Source of the DNA: Candidatus Dormiibacterota bacterium
Lineage (GTDB): Bacteria; Chloroflexota; Dormibacteria; Aeolococcales; Bog-877
Assembly: GCA_027306595.1 (NCBI GenBank)
Contig: DAHUZI010000103.1
Span: 1 to 52,280, forward strand
Direction: 5' to 3'
Length of the DNA stretch: 52,280 nucleotides
Positions 22,955 through 31,165 of the stretch are shown in pieces. Position numbers and translations under genes: made by a program. Within the stretch, counting starts at the first letter, position 1; each line of letters starts with the position of its first letter. The notes below the pieces were generated by a model that was not told the DNA's origin, did no database searches, and saw only the letters and a program-made list of their open reading frames with translations.

Positions 22955-23817
22955 CGGGTCGGACCACTGAGGTCGGGGAGCAGTCCGCGCAGGAACCGCC
23001 CGCCCTCCCTGGCGATGGCGTCGGGCGAGGCCCCAAGCGGGCGCCAGACGGAGGCGGCGCGCGCGATCTGCTCGATGCCGGTCGTGAACGACTCGATGAC
23101 GACCGCGCCCTGGTACCGGACCGCCGCGAGGCCGGCCGCGAAGGTGGTCCAGTCGAAGTGGCCGCTCCCCGGCGCGCCGCGGTCGTTCTCGCAGGCATGC
23201 ACGTGCCGGAGCCGGCCGCCCGCCGCCGCCACCGCCTGGGCGATCGACCGCTCCTCGATGTTGAGGTGGAAGGTGTCGAGGAGCAGGCCGCAGTTGGGCA
23301 TGTCGATCCGGTCGCACAGCTCGAGCCCCTGCTTGACCGTGTTGACGAGATCGGTCTCGAATCGATTGAGCGGCTCGATCGCCAGCGACACCCCGCGCTC
23401 CCCGGCGTACTCGGCCGCGGCCCGCAGGCTGGTCGCGGCGCGCTGCCGCTGCCGCTCCCGCTGGGCGTCACCCAGCGGGCGGGCCTGGCCCGTCGGGGCA
23501 TACATGGGGCCGGCGACGTGCGGGGAGCCCACCCGGCCGGCGATGTCCACGCAGGTGCGCAGGTAGGCGAGCCCCTGCCGGCGGCGCTCCGGATCCTCGT
23601 GGGACAGGTCACGGTCGGGTCCGAAGGCGCCGCAGACCGAGACCGCCAGCCCGGCCGCATCGGCCGCGGCCCGGACCCGGTCCGCGCTCACCCGCTCCGG
23701 CTCCTCGATGCAGATCTCGAGGAGGTCGAACCCCAGCGTGCGCGCGCGCTCGAACAGCCCGAGGGCGTCGTCGCCGAAGGGCGAGACCCAAAGGTAGGTG
23801 CTGACGCCGAGCTTCAT
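22951..23817 (-). CDS. TIM-barrel epimerase, tagatose/psicose-3-epimerase-like
   Basis: The 288-aa superfamily member closely resembles D-tagatose 3-epimerase / D-psicose 3-epimerase. It opens MKLGVSTYLWVSPFG and has the metal and base residues Glu in LAIEPLNRFETDLVNT, Asp in LLLDTFHLNIEE, His in HVHACENDRGAPGSGHFDW and Glu in VVIESFT. The NRFETDLVNT and FHLNIEE motifs are characteristic of ketose 3-epimerases, so C3 epimerisation of a ketose, or isomerisation of a 3-keto sugar, is the best guess. It overlaps both neighbours by 4 nt. Confidence 0.88.
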   Translation of the reverse strand: MKLGVSTYLWVSPFGDDALGLFERARTLGFDLLEICIEEPERVSADRVRAAADAAGLAVSVCGAFGPDRDLSHEDPERRRQGLAYLRTCVDIAGRVGSPHVAGPMYAPTGQARPLGDAQRERQRQRAATSLRAAAEYAGERGVSLAIEPLNRFETDLVNTVKQGLELCDRIDMPNCGLLLDTFHLNIEERSIAQAVAAAGGRLRHVHACENDRGAPGSGHFDWTTFAAGLAAVRYQGAVVIESFTTGIEQIARAASVWRPLGASPDAIAREGGRFLRGLLPDLSGPTR

Positions 23818-24977
23818 CGCCGGCCGCCCCCGTCGGGCTCCGCCGCGGTGTGCTCGACCGCCTCCCAGGTCCCGCTCGCGGACGCGCGCTCGACCGCCTC
23901 GGCCACCTCGGCGGCCCGCAGCCCGTCGAGGAAGGTGGCGCCGTGCGGCCCCAGCGGCCGGGTGCCCGCCACCGCGTCCAGGAGGTGGGCCAGCATGTTC
24001 ACGTGGCCGTGCTCCCATCCGAGAACGTGGCCGGCCGGCCACCACGGCGCCGCCAGCTCGTGCTCCGGCTCGGTGGCGAGGACGTCGGTGAAGCCGCCAA
24101 GGCGACCGGGACCGCGGCGGTGCACCCGGAGCCGGTTCGGCGACTCCAGGCTCCAGGCCAGACTGCCTCGGGCCCCGCTGATCTCGAAGGCGAGGTGGTT
24201 CTTGCGGCCGGGCGCGATCAACGACGCCTCGATGGTCGCGACCAGGCCGCCCGCGAGACGGGCCAGGATCGCGACCGCGTCGTCAGTCTCGGCGGGGCCG
24301 GCGCGGAACGTGCGGGTTGGGGTGATCCTGGTGATCACCGCCGCGACCGCCTCGATCTCGCCGCACAGGTAGCGGGCCTGGTCGATCGCGTGGCAGCCGA
24401 TGATGTCGACCACCCCCGTCGGCGAGGGGAGCTGGGCGGCAGGGTCGGTCCGCCACTCCTGGGCGTACCGGATCTGGACCTGGCGCAGCTCCCCCAGCTC
24501 CCCCTCGTGGATCAGCGCCCAGGCCAGCCGGACGGCTGGGAAGAAGCGGTAGTTGAAGCCCGTGAGGTGGATGACGCCGGCGGCCGCGGCGGCCTCGTAG
24601 AGGCGGCGGGCCTCGGCCGCCGACGAGGCCAGGGGCTTCTCGCACACCACGTGCTTGCCGGCGGCGATCGCCGCCAGGGTCGGCTCCACGTGGGCGGCGT
24701 CGGCGGCCACATTGTCGAACACCGCGACCCTGGGATCGGCGACGAGGTCGTGCCAGTCCGTCGTCCAGGATTCGTAGCCGTAGCGGGTGGCCGCCTCCCG
24801 CACTGCGGCCTCGGTGCGCCCGCCGATCGCCACCAGCTGGGGCCGGGCCGCCGACGGCCAGTGGATGTGGGGGAGGGTGAGCAGGGCGTGGGAGTGGGCC
24901 TTGGCCATGAACCCGTAGCCGAGCAGGCCGAATCCGACCGACCGGCGCTCGTCACGGGGCGCGGCGGACAGGCTCAT
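23814..24977 (-). CDS. Gfo/Idh/MocA-family oxidoreductase (second copy)
   Basis: The 387-aa NAD(P)-dependent sugar or inositol dehydrogenase has an N-terminal Rossmann fold with FGLLGYGFMAKAHSHAL, the signature Lys in VVCEKPLASS (near residue 110), and the catalytic stretch VVDIIGCHAIDQARYLCGE with His and Asp in the family positions. The large C-terminal beta-sheet domain includes HLAFEISGARGSLAWSLESP. The family oxidises ring hydroxyls, often at C3 of glycosides or C2 of inositols. It overlaps the TIM-barrel genes on both sides by 4 nt, an arrangement typical of oxidation followed by isomerisation or elimination. Confidence 0.92.
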   Translation of the reverse strand: MSLSAAPRDERRSVGFGLLGYGFMAKAHSHALLTLPHIHWPSAARPQLVAIGGRTEAAVREAATRYGYESWTTDWHDLVADPRVAVFDNVAADAAHVEPTLAAIAAGKHVVCEKPLASSAAEARRLYEAAAAAGVIHLTGFNYRFFPAVRLAWALIHEGELGELRQVQIRYAQEWRTDPAAQLPSPTGVVDIIGCHAIDQARYLCGEIEAVAAVITRITPTRTFRAGPAETDDAVAILARLAGGLVATIEASLIAPGRKNHLAFEISGARGSLAWSLESPNRLRVHRRGPGRLGGFTDVLATEPEHELAAPWWPAGHVLGWEHGHVNMLAHLLDAVAGTRPLGPHGATFLDGLRAAEVAEAVERASASGTWEAVEHTAAEPDGGGRR

Positions 24978-25873
24978 CGGGCAGCGGTGCCAAGCTGGGC
25001 GCCCGGCGGCGGCTCCAGGGTGCGCAGGTAGGCAAGGCTCTTGGCCACGATCTCCTCCTCGCTCTGGGAGGCCCACGGCTCCCCGATCAGATCCACCTCG
25101 ACGCTGAGGGACCCGTCGAACCCGCCCTGCCCGAGCGCCGCAACCACCCCCTCCATGTCGATGACCCCCTCGCCGATCGGGCAGGCGGGCCACCAGGTGA
25201 AGTTGTCGGACGGGCTCCCGCCCCGTCGCCGCGTGGCGATGTCCTTCGTGTGGGTGCTGACGGTGAGGGGGGCGAGCCGCTCAGCGGCCACCACCGGGTC
25301 CTCGAACAGGCGGATGGCGTTGCCGGTGTCGAAGTTCACCCGAAGGAAGTCGGAGTCGACCGCCTCGATGATTCGCACCATCTCCGCCGAGGTGAAGTCG
25401 ATGTGGTTCTCGAGGGCGAGGGTGACGCCGTGGTCGGCCGCCACGGCCGCGGCCTCGCGCAGCATCGGCACCACCCGCCCGATCAGCTCCTCCCGGGGTG
25501 CCTTGGCGTAGTTCATGCTCGCGGCGGTGATCCGCATTCGGGTCGAGCCCAGCCGCAGGGTCTGGGGGATGTGGCGCTCCAGCGCCGCCAGCTCGTCAGG
25601 CCGGGTTCCGCCCCACAGCCCTTCGGGATGGCCCCAGCCCAGCACCCGGTCCAGACCGTGCTCGTCCAGTCGGGCCCGGATCTCGTCGCACAGCCCGTTG
25701 TCGAGGGCGTCGAAGAAGCAGCTCTCCAGGGCCACCTCGTCGACGTGCTGGGCGAGCGCGAAGTCGAGGAACTCCTTCTCCATCCGCCAGCGGATCCCGG
25801 GGTCGGTCTGCAGGCCCGGGTAGATCTCGCCGAAGTAGCGATGGAAGCAGTAGCTGTCGATCCCGATCTTCAT
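24974..25873 (-). CDS. Xylose-isomerase-like TIM barrel protein (first copy)
   Basis: The 299-aa sugar phosphate isomerase/epimerase superfamily protein has metal ligands in LALENHIDF (Glu), VNFDTGNAI (Asp), THTKDIATRR (His) and SVEVDLIG (Glu). An unusual opening, MKIGIDSYCFHRYFGEIYPG, and GWGHPEGLWGG precede the core. The superfamily also holds 3-dehydroshikimate dehydratases, 3-oxo-isoapionate decarboxylases and 3-keto-glycoside lyases, so decarboxylation, dehydration or elimination are possible as well as isomerisation. Its neighbours, a shikimate-dehydrogenase-like protein and a Gfo/Idh protein, both overlap it by 4 nt. Confidence 0.86.
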   Translation of the reverse strand: MKIGIDSYCFHRYFGEIYPGLQTDPGIRWRMEKEFLDFALAQHVDEVALESCFFDALDNGLCDEIRARLDEHGLDRVLGWGHPEGLWGGTRPDELAALERHIPQTLRLGSTRMRITAASMNYAKAPREELIGRVVPMLREAAAVAADHGVTLALENHIDFTSAEMVRIIEAVDSDFLRVNFDTGNAIRLFEDPVVAAERLAPLTVSTHTKDIATRRRGGSPSDNFTWWPACPIGEGVIDMEGVVAALGQGGFDGSLSVEVDLIGEPWASQSEEEIVAKSLAYLRTLEPPPGAQLGTAAR

Positions 25874-26877
25874 GGTGCCACGGCTCCTGTTGGTTCCTCA
25901 CGGACACGCACGGCGATTGCGGAGAGCTCGTCGACGACCGGTGGGGTCATCGCGAGGTCGAACACCTCCTCGATCACGCACGTCCATCCGTGGATGAAGT
26001 AGCGCCAGCCGTCCTCGACGTGCAGGTGCCGGGGCCCGGCCTGGGCCTGCGCCTGGCGCAGGAAGTCGAGCGCGCCGCGGTAGTTCAGCTCCCACACCCG
26101 GGCCTCCGACGGGAACACCCCCGCCTGGGTGATGGGGCTTCCCGGGCTGTCCTTGCCCATCCCCGTCCCGTTGACCACGAGCGACCCCGCAGGCAGGGCC
26201 CGAAGGAGCCGGTCGTTGAGCTGGGGGTCGTCGTTCACGACGTAGCGGACGTCGACGTGCCCCTCCACGCGCTCGTGGACCGCGCGCATGGCGGAGAGCC
26301 GGGGCGAGCTCCGGTTCACGACCGTGAGCCGCTGCGGCCGGTCGGCGCCGGCGCCGGCCCTGAGGAGGTTGAGGCTGATGGCGAGGTTGGAGCCGCCCGC
26401 ACCGAAGAGCAGCGCGTGGGCGCCGGTCCGCTCCCAGTAGCCGGGGGCGAGGAAGTCTCGAAGGGCGCGCCCCGACGAGATCGGGTCCTTGGCGTGGGCG
26501 CGGAGCCGACCGCCCCGCTTGGACAGGCATGAGACCTCGCCCAGCAGCTCGGCATAGGGGTCGACCTCGTCGAAGAGGTCGCGGCTGGCGGCGAACAGGT
26601 CGAGCTTGTGGGTCGTGACCAGACCGCCGAGCTCGAGCGGTTGGGACTTGATGGCCTCCACGACCGCGCGATACCGCTTGGGGGCGGCGTGGAGGGCGAG
26701 GTCATACCCGTGCATCGCCACGTCGCCGAGACCGAGGTGGCTCGCCCAGGCGGGGAAGACGCGCATGATCGCGGAGTGGCCGGTGGTGACGCCCACGAAT
26801 GCAAAGCGCCGGGTTCCGTCCGTCGAGGCCGCGCCCGGGACGTGCAGCGACCGGTCGGCCGCGCCCGCCAGGCTCAT
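25870..26877 (-). CDS. Shikimate-dehydrogenase-like NAD(P) oxidoreductase
   Basis: The 335-aa protein has an AroE-like layout. The N-terminal domain carries FAFVGVTTGHSAIMRVFPAW and GLVTTHKLDLF, matching the substrate-site Ser and the catalytic Lys of the AroE N-x-T-x-P-x-K motif. The nucleotide domain follows, with LLFGAGGSNLAISLNLL and VVNRSSPRLSAM. The C-terminus (HLHVEDGWRYFIHGWTCVIEEVF) is longer than in AroE (about 270 aa). No other aromatic-biosynthesis gene is present and it sits between an aldolase and a TIM barrel in a catabolic operon. I infer a polyol or cyclitol dehydrogenase rather than shikimate biosynthesis. Confidence 0.8.
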   Translation of the reverse strand: MSLAGAADRSLHVPGAASTDGTRRFAFVGVTTGHSAIMRVFPAWASHLGLGDVAMHGYDLALHAAPKRYRAVVEAIKSQPLELGGLVTTHKLDLFAASRDLFDEVDPYAELLGEVSCLSKRGGRLRAHAKDPISSGRALRDFLAPGYWERTGAHALLFGAGGSNLAISLNLLRAGAGADRPQRLTVVNRSSPRLSAMRAVHERVEGHVDVRYVVNDDPQLNDRLLRALPAGSLVVNGTGMGKDSPGSPITQAGVFPSEARVWELNYRGALDFLRQAQAQAGPRHLHVEDGWRYFIHGWTCVIEEVFDLAMTPPVVDELSAIAVRVREEPTGAVAP

Positions 26878-27539
26878 AACGGCCGCGGCCCGAGCAGTGT
26901 CAGCAGCCGCCTGGCGTTGGCGCTGATCGCGTCCCAGTTGCGCGCCCGGCGGAGCGCGGGCGGCAGGAGATCGCCCCCCAGGCCCACCGCCACTGCGCCG
27001 GCGTCCAGCCACTCCCGTGCCCGCTCGGCTGCGATCCCCCCGGTCGGGACCATCAGCAGGTCCGGGAATGGGGCCAGCAGCGCCCGCACGTGCTGCGGGC
27101 CCACCGTCGAGGCCGGGAAGAGCTTCACGACCGCAGCGCCGGCCGCGACCGCCGCGGCGCACTCGGACGGCGTGAGCACACCTGGCACGACCAGGCGGCC
27201 GGTTGCGAGCATCGACCGCAGGAGCGCCAGGTCGAGGTGGGGGGAGACCAAGAGGTCGGCCCCGGCCTGGCTCGCGGCCTCGGCCTGGGCCGCCGTCGTG
27301 ATCGTCCCCGCGCCGAGGAGGAGGTCGGGGCCGAGCCGCCGCCGGGTCTCGACCAGCGCCTCGGCCACCCCCGGGGTGGTGAAGGTCAGCTCGATCGCTC
27401 CGAGACCGCCGGCGTGGAGGGCCTCGGCGATCGCGATCGCCTCGGCCGTGTCCTGGGCGCGCACCACGGCGATCGCCCGGGCCGCCCGCAGCCGCTCCAG
27501 CGCGCGACGCGCCGTCGAGGGCCCGGTGGCGGCGCTCAT
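26874..27539 (-). CDS. KHG/KDPG-type aldolase
   Basis: This 221-aa class I aldolase of the Eda/DgoA family cleaves 2-keto-3-deoxy sugar acids, usually phosphorylated, to pyruvate and an aldehyde. Schiff-base Lys139 lies in VVKLFPAS, Glu50 in AIELTFTTPG, and the phosphate and carboxylate loops are GAGTITT and VPTGGI. The Eda arginine of the E-V-T-L-R-T motif is replaced here (ELTFTTP), a change seen in many paralogues and compatible with a different substrate. It is the only obvious C-C cleaving enzyme in the operon, so it should be the final step to central metabolism. Confidence 0.92.
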   Translation of the reverse strand: MSAATGPSTARRALERLRAARAIAVVRAQDTAEAIAIAEALHAGGLGAIELTFTTPGVAEALVETRRRLGPDLLLGAGTITTAAQAEAASQAGADLLVSPHLDLALLRSMLATGRLVVPGVLTPSECAAAVAAGAAVVKLFPASTVGPQHVRALLAPFPDLLMVPTGGIAAERAREWLDAGAVAVGLGGDLLPPALRRARNWDAISANARRLLTLLGPRPL

Positions 27540-28525
27540 GCCGGGAACCTGGGCGCGCGGCCGGCGAGGACCGCGGTCAGCTCCTCGAGCGCGATCCGCC
27601 CCATCGCCGCCGTGGCCGCGTCGGTGTGCGGGGCCATGTGCGGGGTCACCAGCACGTCAGCGCGCCCGAGCAGGGGATGGTGCGGACCGGGGGGCTCCTG
27701 GCTGAGGACGTCGAGCGCGGCGCCGCCGATCCGACCCTCGTCCAGCGCTCGCACGACCGCCGCCTCGTCGATCAGCTCGCCCCGCGCGGTGTTGATCAGG
27801 AGGAGGCCTGGACGCACCCGGTCGAGGAACGGCGCGCCGACCAGGCCCCGCGTCCGTTCGGTGAGCGGCGCGTGGAGGGAGATGATGTCCGATCGGGAGG
27901 CGAGCTCGTCGAGGGTGACGAGCTCCACCGTCTCGGCGGGGGCGACGAACGGGTCGTGGGCGAGCACCCGCAGGTCGAGCCCGGCCGCCTTGGCCGCCAC
28001 CAGCTTCCCGATCCGCCCGAGCCCGACGAGCCCGAGGGTCCGACCGGCGAGCTCGATCCCCGCGAGCGGGGGCCACTCGCCCGCCTCCACCTGCTCGTGG
28101 GCGCTCGTGAGGTGGCGGGCCAGGGCGAAGAGGAGGGCGAGGGTGAGCTCGGCCACCGCGTTGGCGTTGGCGCCCGGGGTGGTCGTGACCACCACGCCGT
28201 GTCGGGCGGCGGCCGCGAGGTCGACCCGGTCGAGGCCCGTGCCGTATCGGGCGACCACCCGCAGGCGAGGCGCCTGCTCGAAGACCCGGGCGCTCACCTC
28301 GTCGAGGCCCGCGATCAACCCGTCGGCGTCGGCGAGGAGATCGGCCAGCGCATCGGCGCCGTGCGGCCCCGGACGGTAGCGCACCTCCGCGACGGTCGAC
28401 GCAAGCTGGCGCCGAAGTCCGGGCGCCTGGAGGCCGAAGGAGCGGGGCGTCACCACCACCACGCAGGCGTGGAGCGGCCGCTGGGCGGGCGCCGGGGCCG
28501 GTCGATCCGCGGCAACCGGCGTCAC
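27536..28525 (-). CDS. D-isomer 2-hydroxyacid dehydrogenase (SerA/GhrB-like)
   Basis: The 329-aa NAD-dependent reductase or oxidase of 2-keto/2-hydroxy acids has its Rossmann loop in GLVGLGRIGKLVAAK. The catalytic trio is visible: Arg in VARYGTGLDRVD, Glu in LDVLSQEPPG and His in TPHMAPHTD. GTG at 28523-28525 is taken as the start because it makes a GTGA overlap with the preceding gene and leaves about 18 residues before the first strand. No ACT regulatory domain is present, arguing against serine biosynthesis. It may reduce hydroxypyruvate, glyoxylate or a 2-keto sugar acid produced by the pathway. Confidence 0.9.
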   Translation of the reverse strand: MTPVAADRPAPAPAQRPLHACVVVVTPRSFGLQAPGLRRQLASTVAEVRYRPGPHGADALADLLADADGLIAGLDEVSARVFEQAPRLRVVARYGTGLDRVDLAAAARHGVVVTTTPGANANAVAELTLALLFALARHLTSAHEQVEAGEWPPLAGIELAGRTLGLVGLGRIGKLVAAKAAGLDLRVLAHDPFVAPAETVELVTLDELASRSDIISLHAPLTERTRGLVGAPFLDRVRPGLLLINTARGELIDEAAVVRALDEGRIGGAALDVLSQEPPGPHHPLLGRADVLVTPHMAPHTDAATAAMGRIALEELTAVLAGRAPRFPA

Positions 28526-29100
28526 CGCCCGGCCTCCTTGGGCCGGACCACCGGCCCGCCGCTGGTGCTGATGACCCGGTGGGCGAACCCGGTGTGCTCG
28601 ATGGTCGCGTAGTCGTGACCGGCCTGACCGGGGTAGACGGCGAGGAACGAGAGCGGCCCCTCGCCGGTGTTCACGGTGCGGTGTGCCCACCCCGGGGGGA
28701 CGTAGGCGAGCCCGCCGCGCCCGAGGGCCAGCTCCTCGGTGTCCCCATCCTCGTTCTGGAGCAGCACCAGGCCCCGGCCGCGGAGCCCGAGGTACACCTC
28801 GCCAGCCGTCCGGTCGGCGTGGTAGTGACCCTTGGTCATGAAGTACTCGGCGCCGACGGTCCCGGCCTGGATCACCGTCGTGCAGCAGATGAGCTGGCCT
28901 GTGACCTCGGGGACGTCGCGCTGGAGCACCTCATAGACGACGGGGTCTCCATCCGCCACCAGCCGCTCCAGCGCGGGGGCATCGGCGACCTGACCGCGCA
29001 GCGCGGACGCCCGGCGTTCGAGCCGGCTGGTGTGCGGCTCCATCCAGCCGCTCTCGAGGTCGACCGTGAGGATGAACGGGAGCACCGGGATCGCGATCAT
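28522..29100 (-). CDS. Cupin-type glucose-6-phosphate isomerase
   Basis: This 192-aa single cupin is unrelated to the common PGI fold. Metal ligands are arranged as in the cupin PGIs of archaea: GHYHADRTAGEVYLGLRGRG (His, His, Glu) and PPGWAHRTVNTG (His). Length and motifs match that family (PF06560 type), which interconverts glucose-6-phosphate and fructose-6-phosphate. Such enzymes are known mainly from Euryarchaeota and a few bacteria. Here the gene is locked by 4-nt overlaps into a sugar operon, so a dedicated aldose/ketose phosphate isomerisation is likely, and the true substrate may differ from glucose-6-phosphate. Confidence 0.88.
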   Translation of the reverse strand: MIAIPVLPFILTVDLESGWMEPHTSRLERRASALRGQVADAPALERLVADGDPVVYEVLQRDVPEVTGQLICCTTVIQAGTVGAEYFMTKGHYHADRTAGEVYLGLRGRGLVLLQNEDGDTEELALGRGGLAYVPPGWAHRTVNTGEGPLSFLAVYPGQAGHDYATIEHTGFAHRVISTSGGPVVRPKEAGR

Positions 29101-30137
29101 GGTTCGATCACCACCTTCAACGCACGGCCGGATCCGGCCAGGGCGAACGCGTCCAGCGCGCGGGCGAGGGGGAACCGCGCGTCGATGAGGGCAGCCGGCT
29201 GGACCCGGCCCGCGTGGATGAGCTCCAGCGCCTCGCGGCAGTCACGGTTGGTGTTGGCCGAGGTGCCGGTCACCACCAGCTCGCGGTAGTGGATGCGGTT
29301 GAGGTCGAGGGCCACGGTGGACGCTGCGCGGGCCAGCCCGGCGAAGAGGTTGATCCGGGCCGCCGGCGCAGCCAGCTCCACCGCCGCTGCCATCGCCGAC
29401 GCCGCCGGGGCGGCGACGATCACCACATCGGCACCCCGGGTGGCCCCGACCGCGTCCAGCGCGTGGCGGAGGGCCTCGGGGTCGGCCCCGTGCACCGAGG
29501 CGGCGCCGGCTGTCACCGCGCGGGGATGCCGGACCGGGTTGGGCTCGCCGACGACGACCGCGCCCGCGCCGGCCAAACGGGCGAGGGCGAGGTGGAGCAG
29601 GCCGATGGCACCGGCGCCGAAGATCAGCACCGCCTCCCCGGACTGGATCCGGCAGGCGCGCGACCCCCGCACCACCGACGCCAGCGGTTCTGCCAGGGCC
29701 ATCGTCGCCGCCTCCGGGTCGCCGGTGAGCGGGATCACGTTGCCCTGCTCAACCAGCGGCTGGGGCAGCCGGACCGCCTCGGCGAACCCTCCGTCCTCGG
29801 TGATCCCCAGGGCGCGCGGCGCCTGGCAGAGATTGACGTCGCCGCGACGGCATTCGCGGCAGACGCCGCAGCCGAAGTTGGGAGCCACGAAGACGCGCGT
29901 CCCCACCTGGGGACCGGCCCCGGACCCCCTCGCCACAACGGTGCCGGCCAGCTCGTGGCCGGGCACGCGGCCCTCGGCGGCGCCGTAGGCATGGTGCGAC
30001 CCCTCGGCGATGCGCAGGTCCGTCCCGCAGATCGAGCAGGCGTCGACCCGGACCACCAGCTCCCCGGCTCCCGGCTCGGGCAACGGCCGCTCCTCCAGCT
30101 CGAGGCGATGGGGACCGCGGTAGGCGAGCGCGAGCAT
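29097..30137 (-). CDS. Zinc-dependent alcohol/polyol dehydrogenase
   Basis: The 346-aa medium-chain dehydrogenase is of the sorbitol/threonine dehydrogenase type. Catalytic zinc ligands are Cys in ACSICGTD and the His-Glu pair in VPGHELAG. The structural zinc lobe is complete: FGCGVCRECRRGDVNLC supplies four Cys. The NAD loop is IFGAGAIGLLHLA. It probably oxidises a secondary alcohol of a polyol or sugar acid to a ketone. It starts at an ATG that shares one base with the stop of the Gfo/Idh gene (TGATG) and overlaps the cupin gene by 4 nt. Confidence 0.93.
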   Translation of the reverse strand: MLALAYRGPHRLELEERPLPEPGAGELVVRVDACSICGTDLRIAEGSHHAYGAAEGRVPGHELAGTVVARGSGAGPQVGTRVFVAPNFGCGVCRECRRGDVNLCQAPRALGITEDGGFAEAVRLPQPLVEQGNVIPLTGDPEAATMALAEPLASVVRGSRACRIQSGEAVLIFGAGAIGLLHLALARLAGAGAVVVGEPNPVRHPRAVTAGAASVHGADPEALRHALDAVGATRGADVVIVAAPAASAMAAAVELAAPAARINLFAGLARAASTVALDLNRIHYRELVVTGTSANTNRDCREALELIHAGRVQPAALIDARFPLARALDAFALAGSGRALKVVIEP

Positions 30138-31165
30138 CAGGGGGTCTCCTCATCGGCGACCGCGACCGGTCGCGTCTCCAGCCAGGACCGGTTGGCGGCG
30201 AGCACCGCGGCGACGGCCGCGCGGCCGTCGGCCCCGGTGGCTGCCGGCGCCGACCCGGTGGCGACAGCGTCGGCGAAGCTCCGCAGCTCTTCCCGGTAAC
30301 CCCCGGCGAACCGCTCCGGCCAGCTGGCGAAGGTCGGGACCTCGCCGCCGCCGCGATGGCGGATCTCCAGGAGCGCGCTCGAGCGGTGTCCACCGATGAC
30401 GAGCAGGCCATCGGTGCCGATCACCTCGGCCCGCGCCTCATAGGTGACGTCGACCGGACAGGTGCCGTCGATGCTGCCGAGGCACCCGCCGGCGAGACGG
30501 AGCGTCACGACCGCGTTGTCGTAGAAGTGGTCGGCGGCGACGCCCCGGGCCTGACCCTTGAAGTTGGCCGTCTCCGCGTAGACCCGAACGATTTCGGATC
30601 CGGAGAGCCAGCGGACCGTGTCGAAGTCGTGGCTGTTGACCTCGGCGAGCATGCCGTTCGAGCGCCGCAGGTCGTGCGCCCAGGGGGGCGGCAATCCGGG
30701 CCCACGCGTGACCGACTTCACCAGCATCGGCGTCCCGATGTCGCCGGCCGCGATTCGCCGCTGGGCCTCGACGAACTCGGGCTGGTATCGGCGCACGAAT
30801 CCGATCTGGAGGACAGTTGCGGCGGCCCGGGTAGCGGCGAGCATGCGATCGCACGCCGCCAGCGTCAGCGCCATCGGCTTCTCGCAGAGCGCGTGGCGGC
30901 CGGCGGCCGCCGCCTCCTCCACGAGCATCGGGTGGGTCTCCGTCGGCGTGGTGACGATCACGGCGTCGAAGGCCTCGTGCGCCAGCGCCGCCTCCAGGGA
31001 GGGATGCGCGGGCACCCCGAATCGAGCGCCCAGTTCGGCCGCCCGGGTGGGGTCGGAGTCGACGACACAGGCGAGGTCGGCGGCGGCCACCCCGCGGCTG
31101 GCGTTGAGCGCATGAACCGCGCCGGCCCGTCCGGCGCCCACCACCGCGAGGCGAAGGCGGCTCAT
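30137..31165 (-). CDS. Gfo/Idh/MocA-family oxidoreductase (first copy)
   Basis: This 342-aa protein resembles inositol 2-dehydrogenase. The Rossmann motif is VVGAGRAGAVHA, the signature Lys lies in LCEKPMALTLAACDRM, and the catalytic stretch is MLAEVNSHDFDTVRWLSG, with the His-Asp pair of inositol- and sugar-dehydrogenases. GGHRSSALLEIRHRGG belongs to the C-terminal sheet domain. It differs clearly from the second Gfo/Idh copy at 23814, so the two likely act at different steps or positions (for example oxidation at the start and reduction later). It overlaps the kinase gene by 4 nt. Confidence 0.92.
   Translation of the reverse strand: MSRLRLAVVGAGRAGAVHALNASRGVAAADLACVVDSDPTRAAELGARFGVPAHPSLEAALAHEAFDAVIVTTPTETHPMLVEEAAAAGRHALCEKPMALTLAACDRMLAATRAAATVLQIGFVRRYQPEFVEAQRRIAAGDIGTPMLVKSVTRGPGLPPPWAHDLRRSNGMLAEVNSHDFDTVRWLSGSEIVRVYAETANFKGQARGVAADHFYDNAVVTLRLAGGCLGSIDGTCPVDVTYEARAEVIGTDGLLVIGGHRSSALLEIRHRGGGEVPTFASWPERFAGGYREELRSFADAVATGSAPAATGADGRAAVAAVLAANRSWLETRPVAVADEETP

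Noticed and set aside
20388-23660. A 1090-codon open frame on the minus strand covering the permease and continuing upstream
   Set aside because: Only the last 344 codons encode the permease. The upstream part is Arg/Pro/Ala-rich and lies in an alternative frame of the ATPase and epimerase genes, whose own frames carry all expected motifs.
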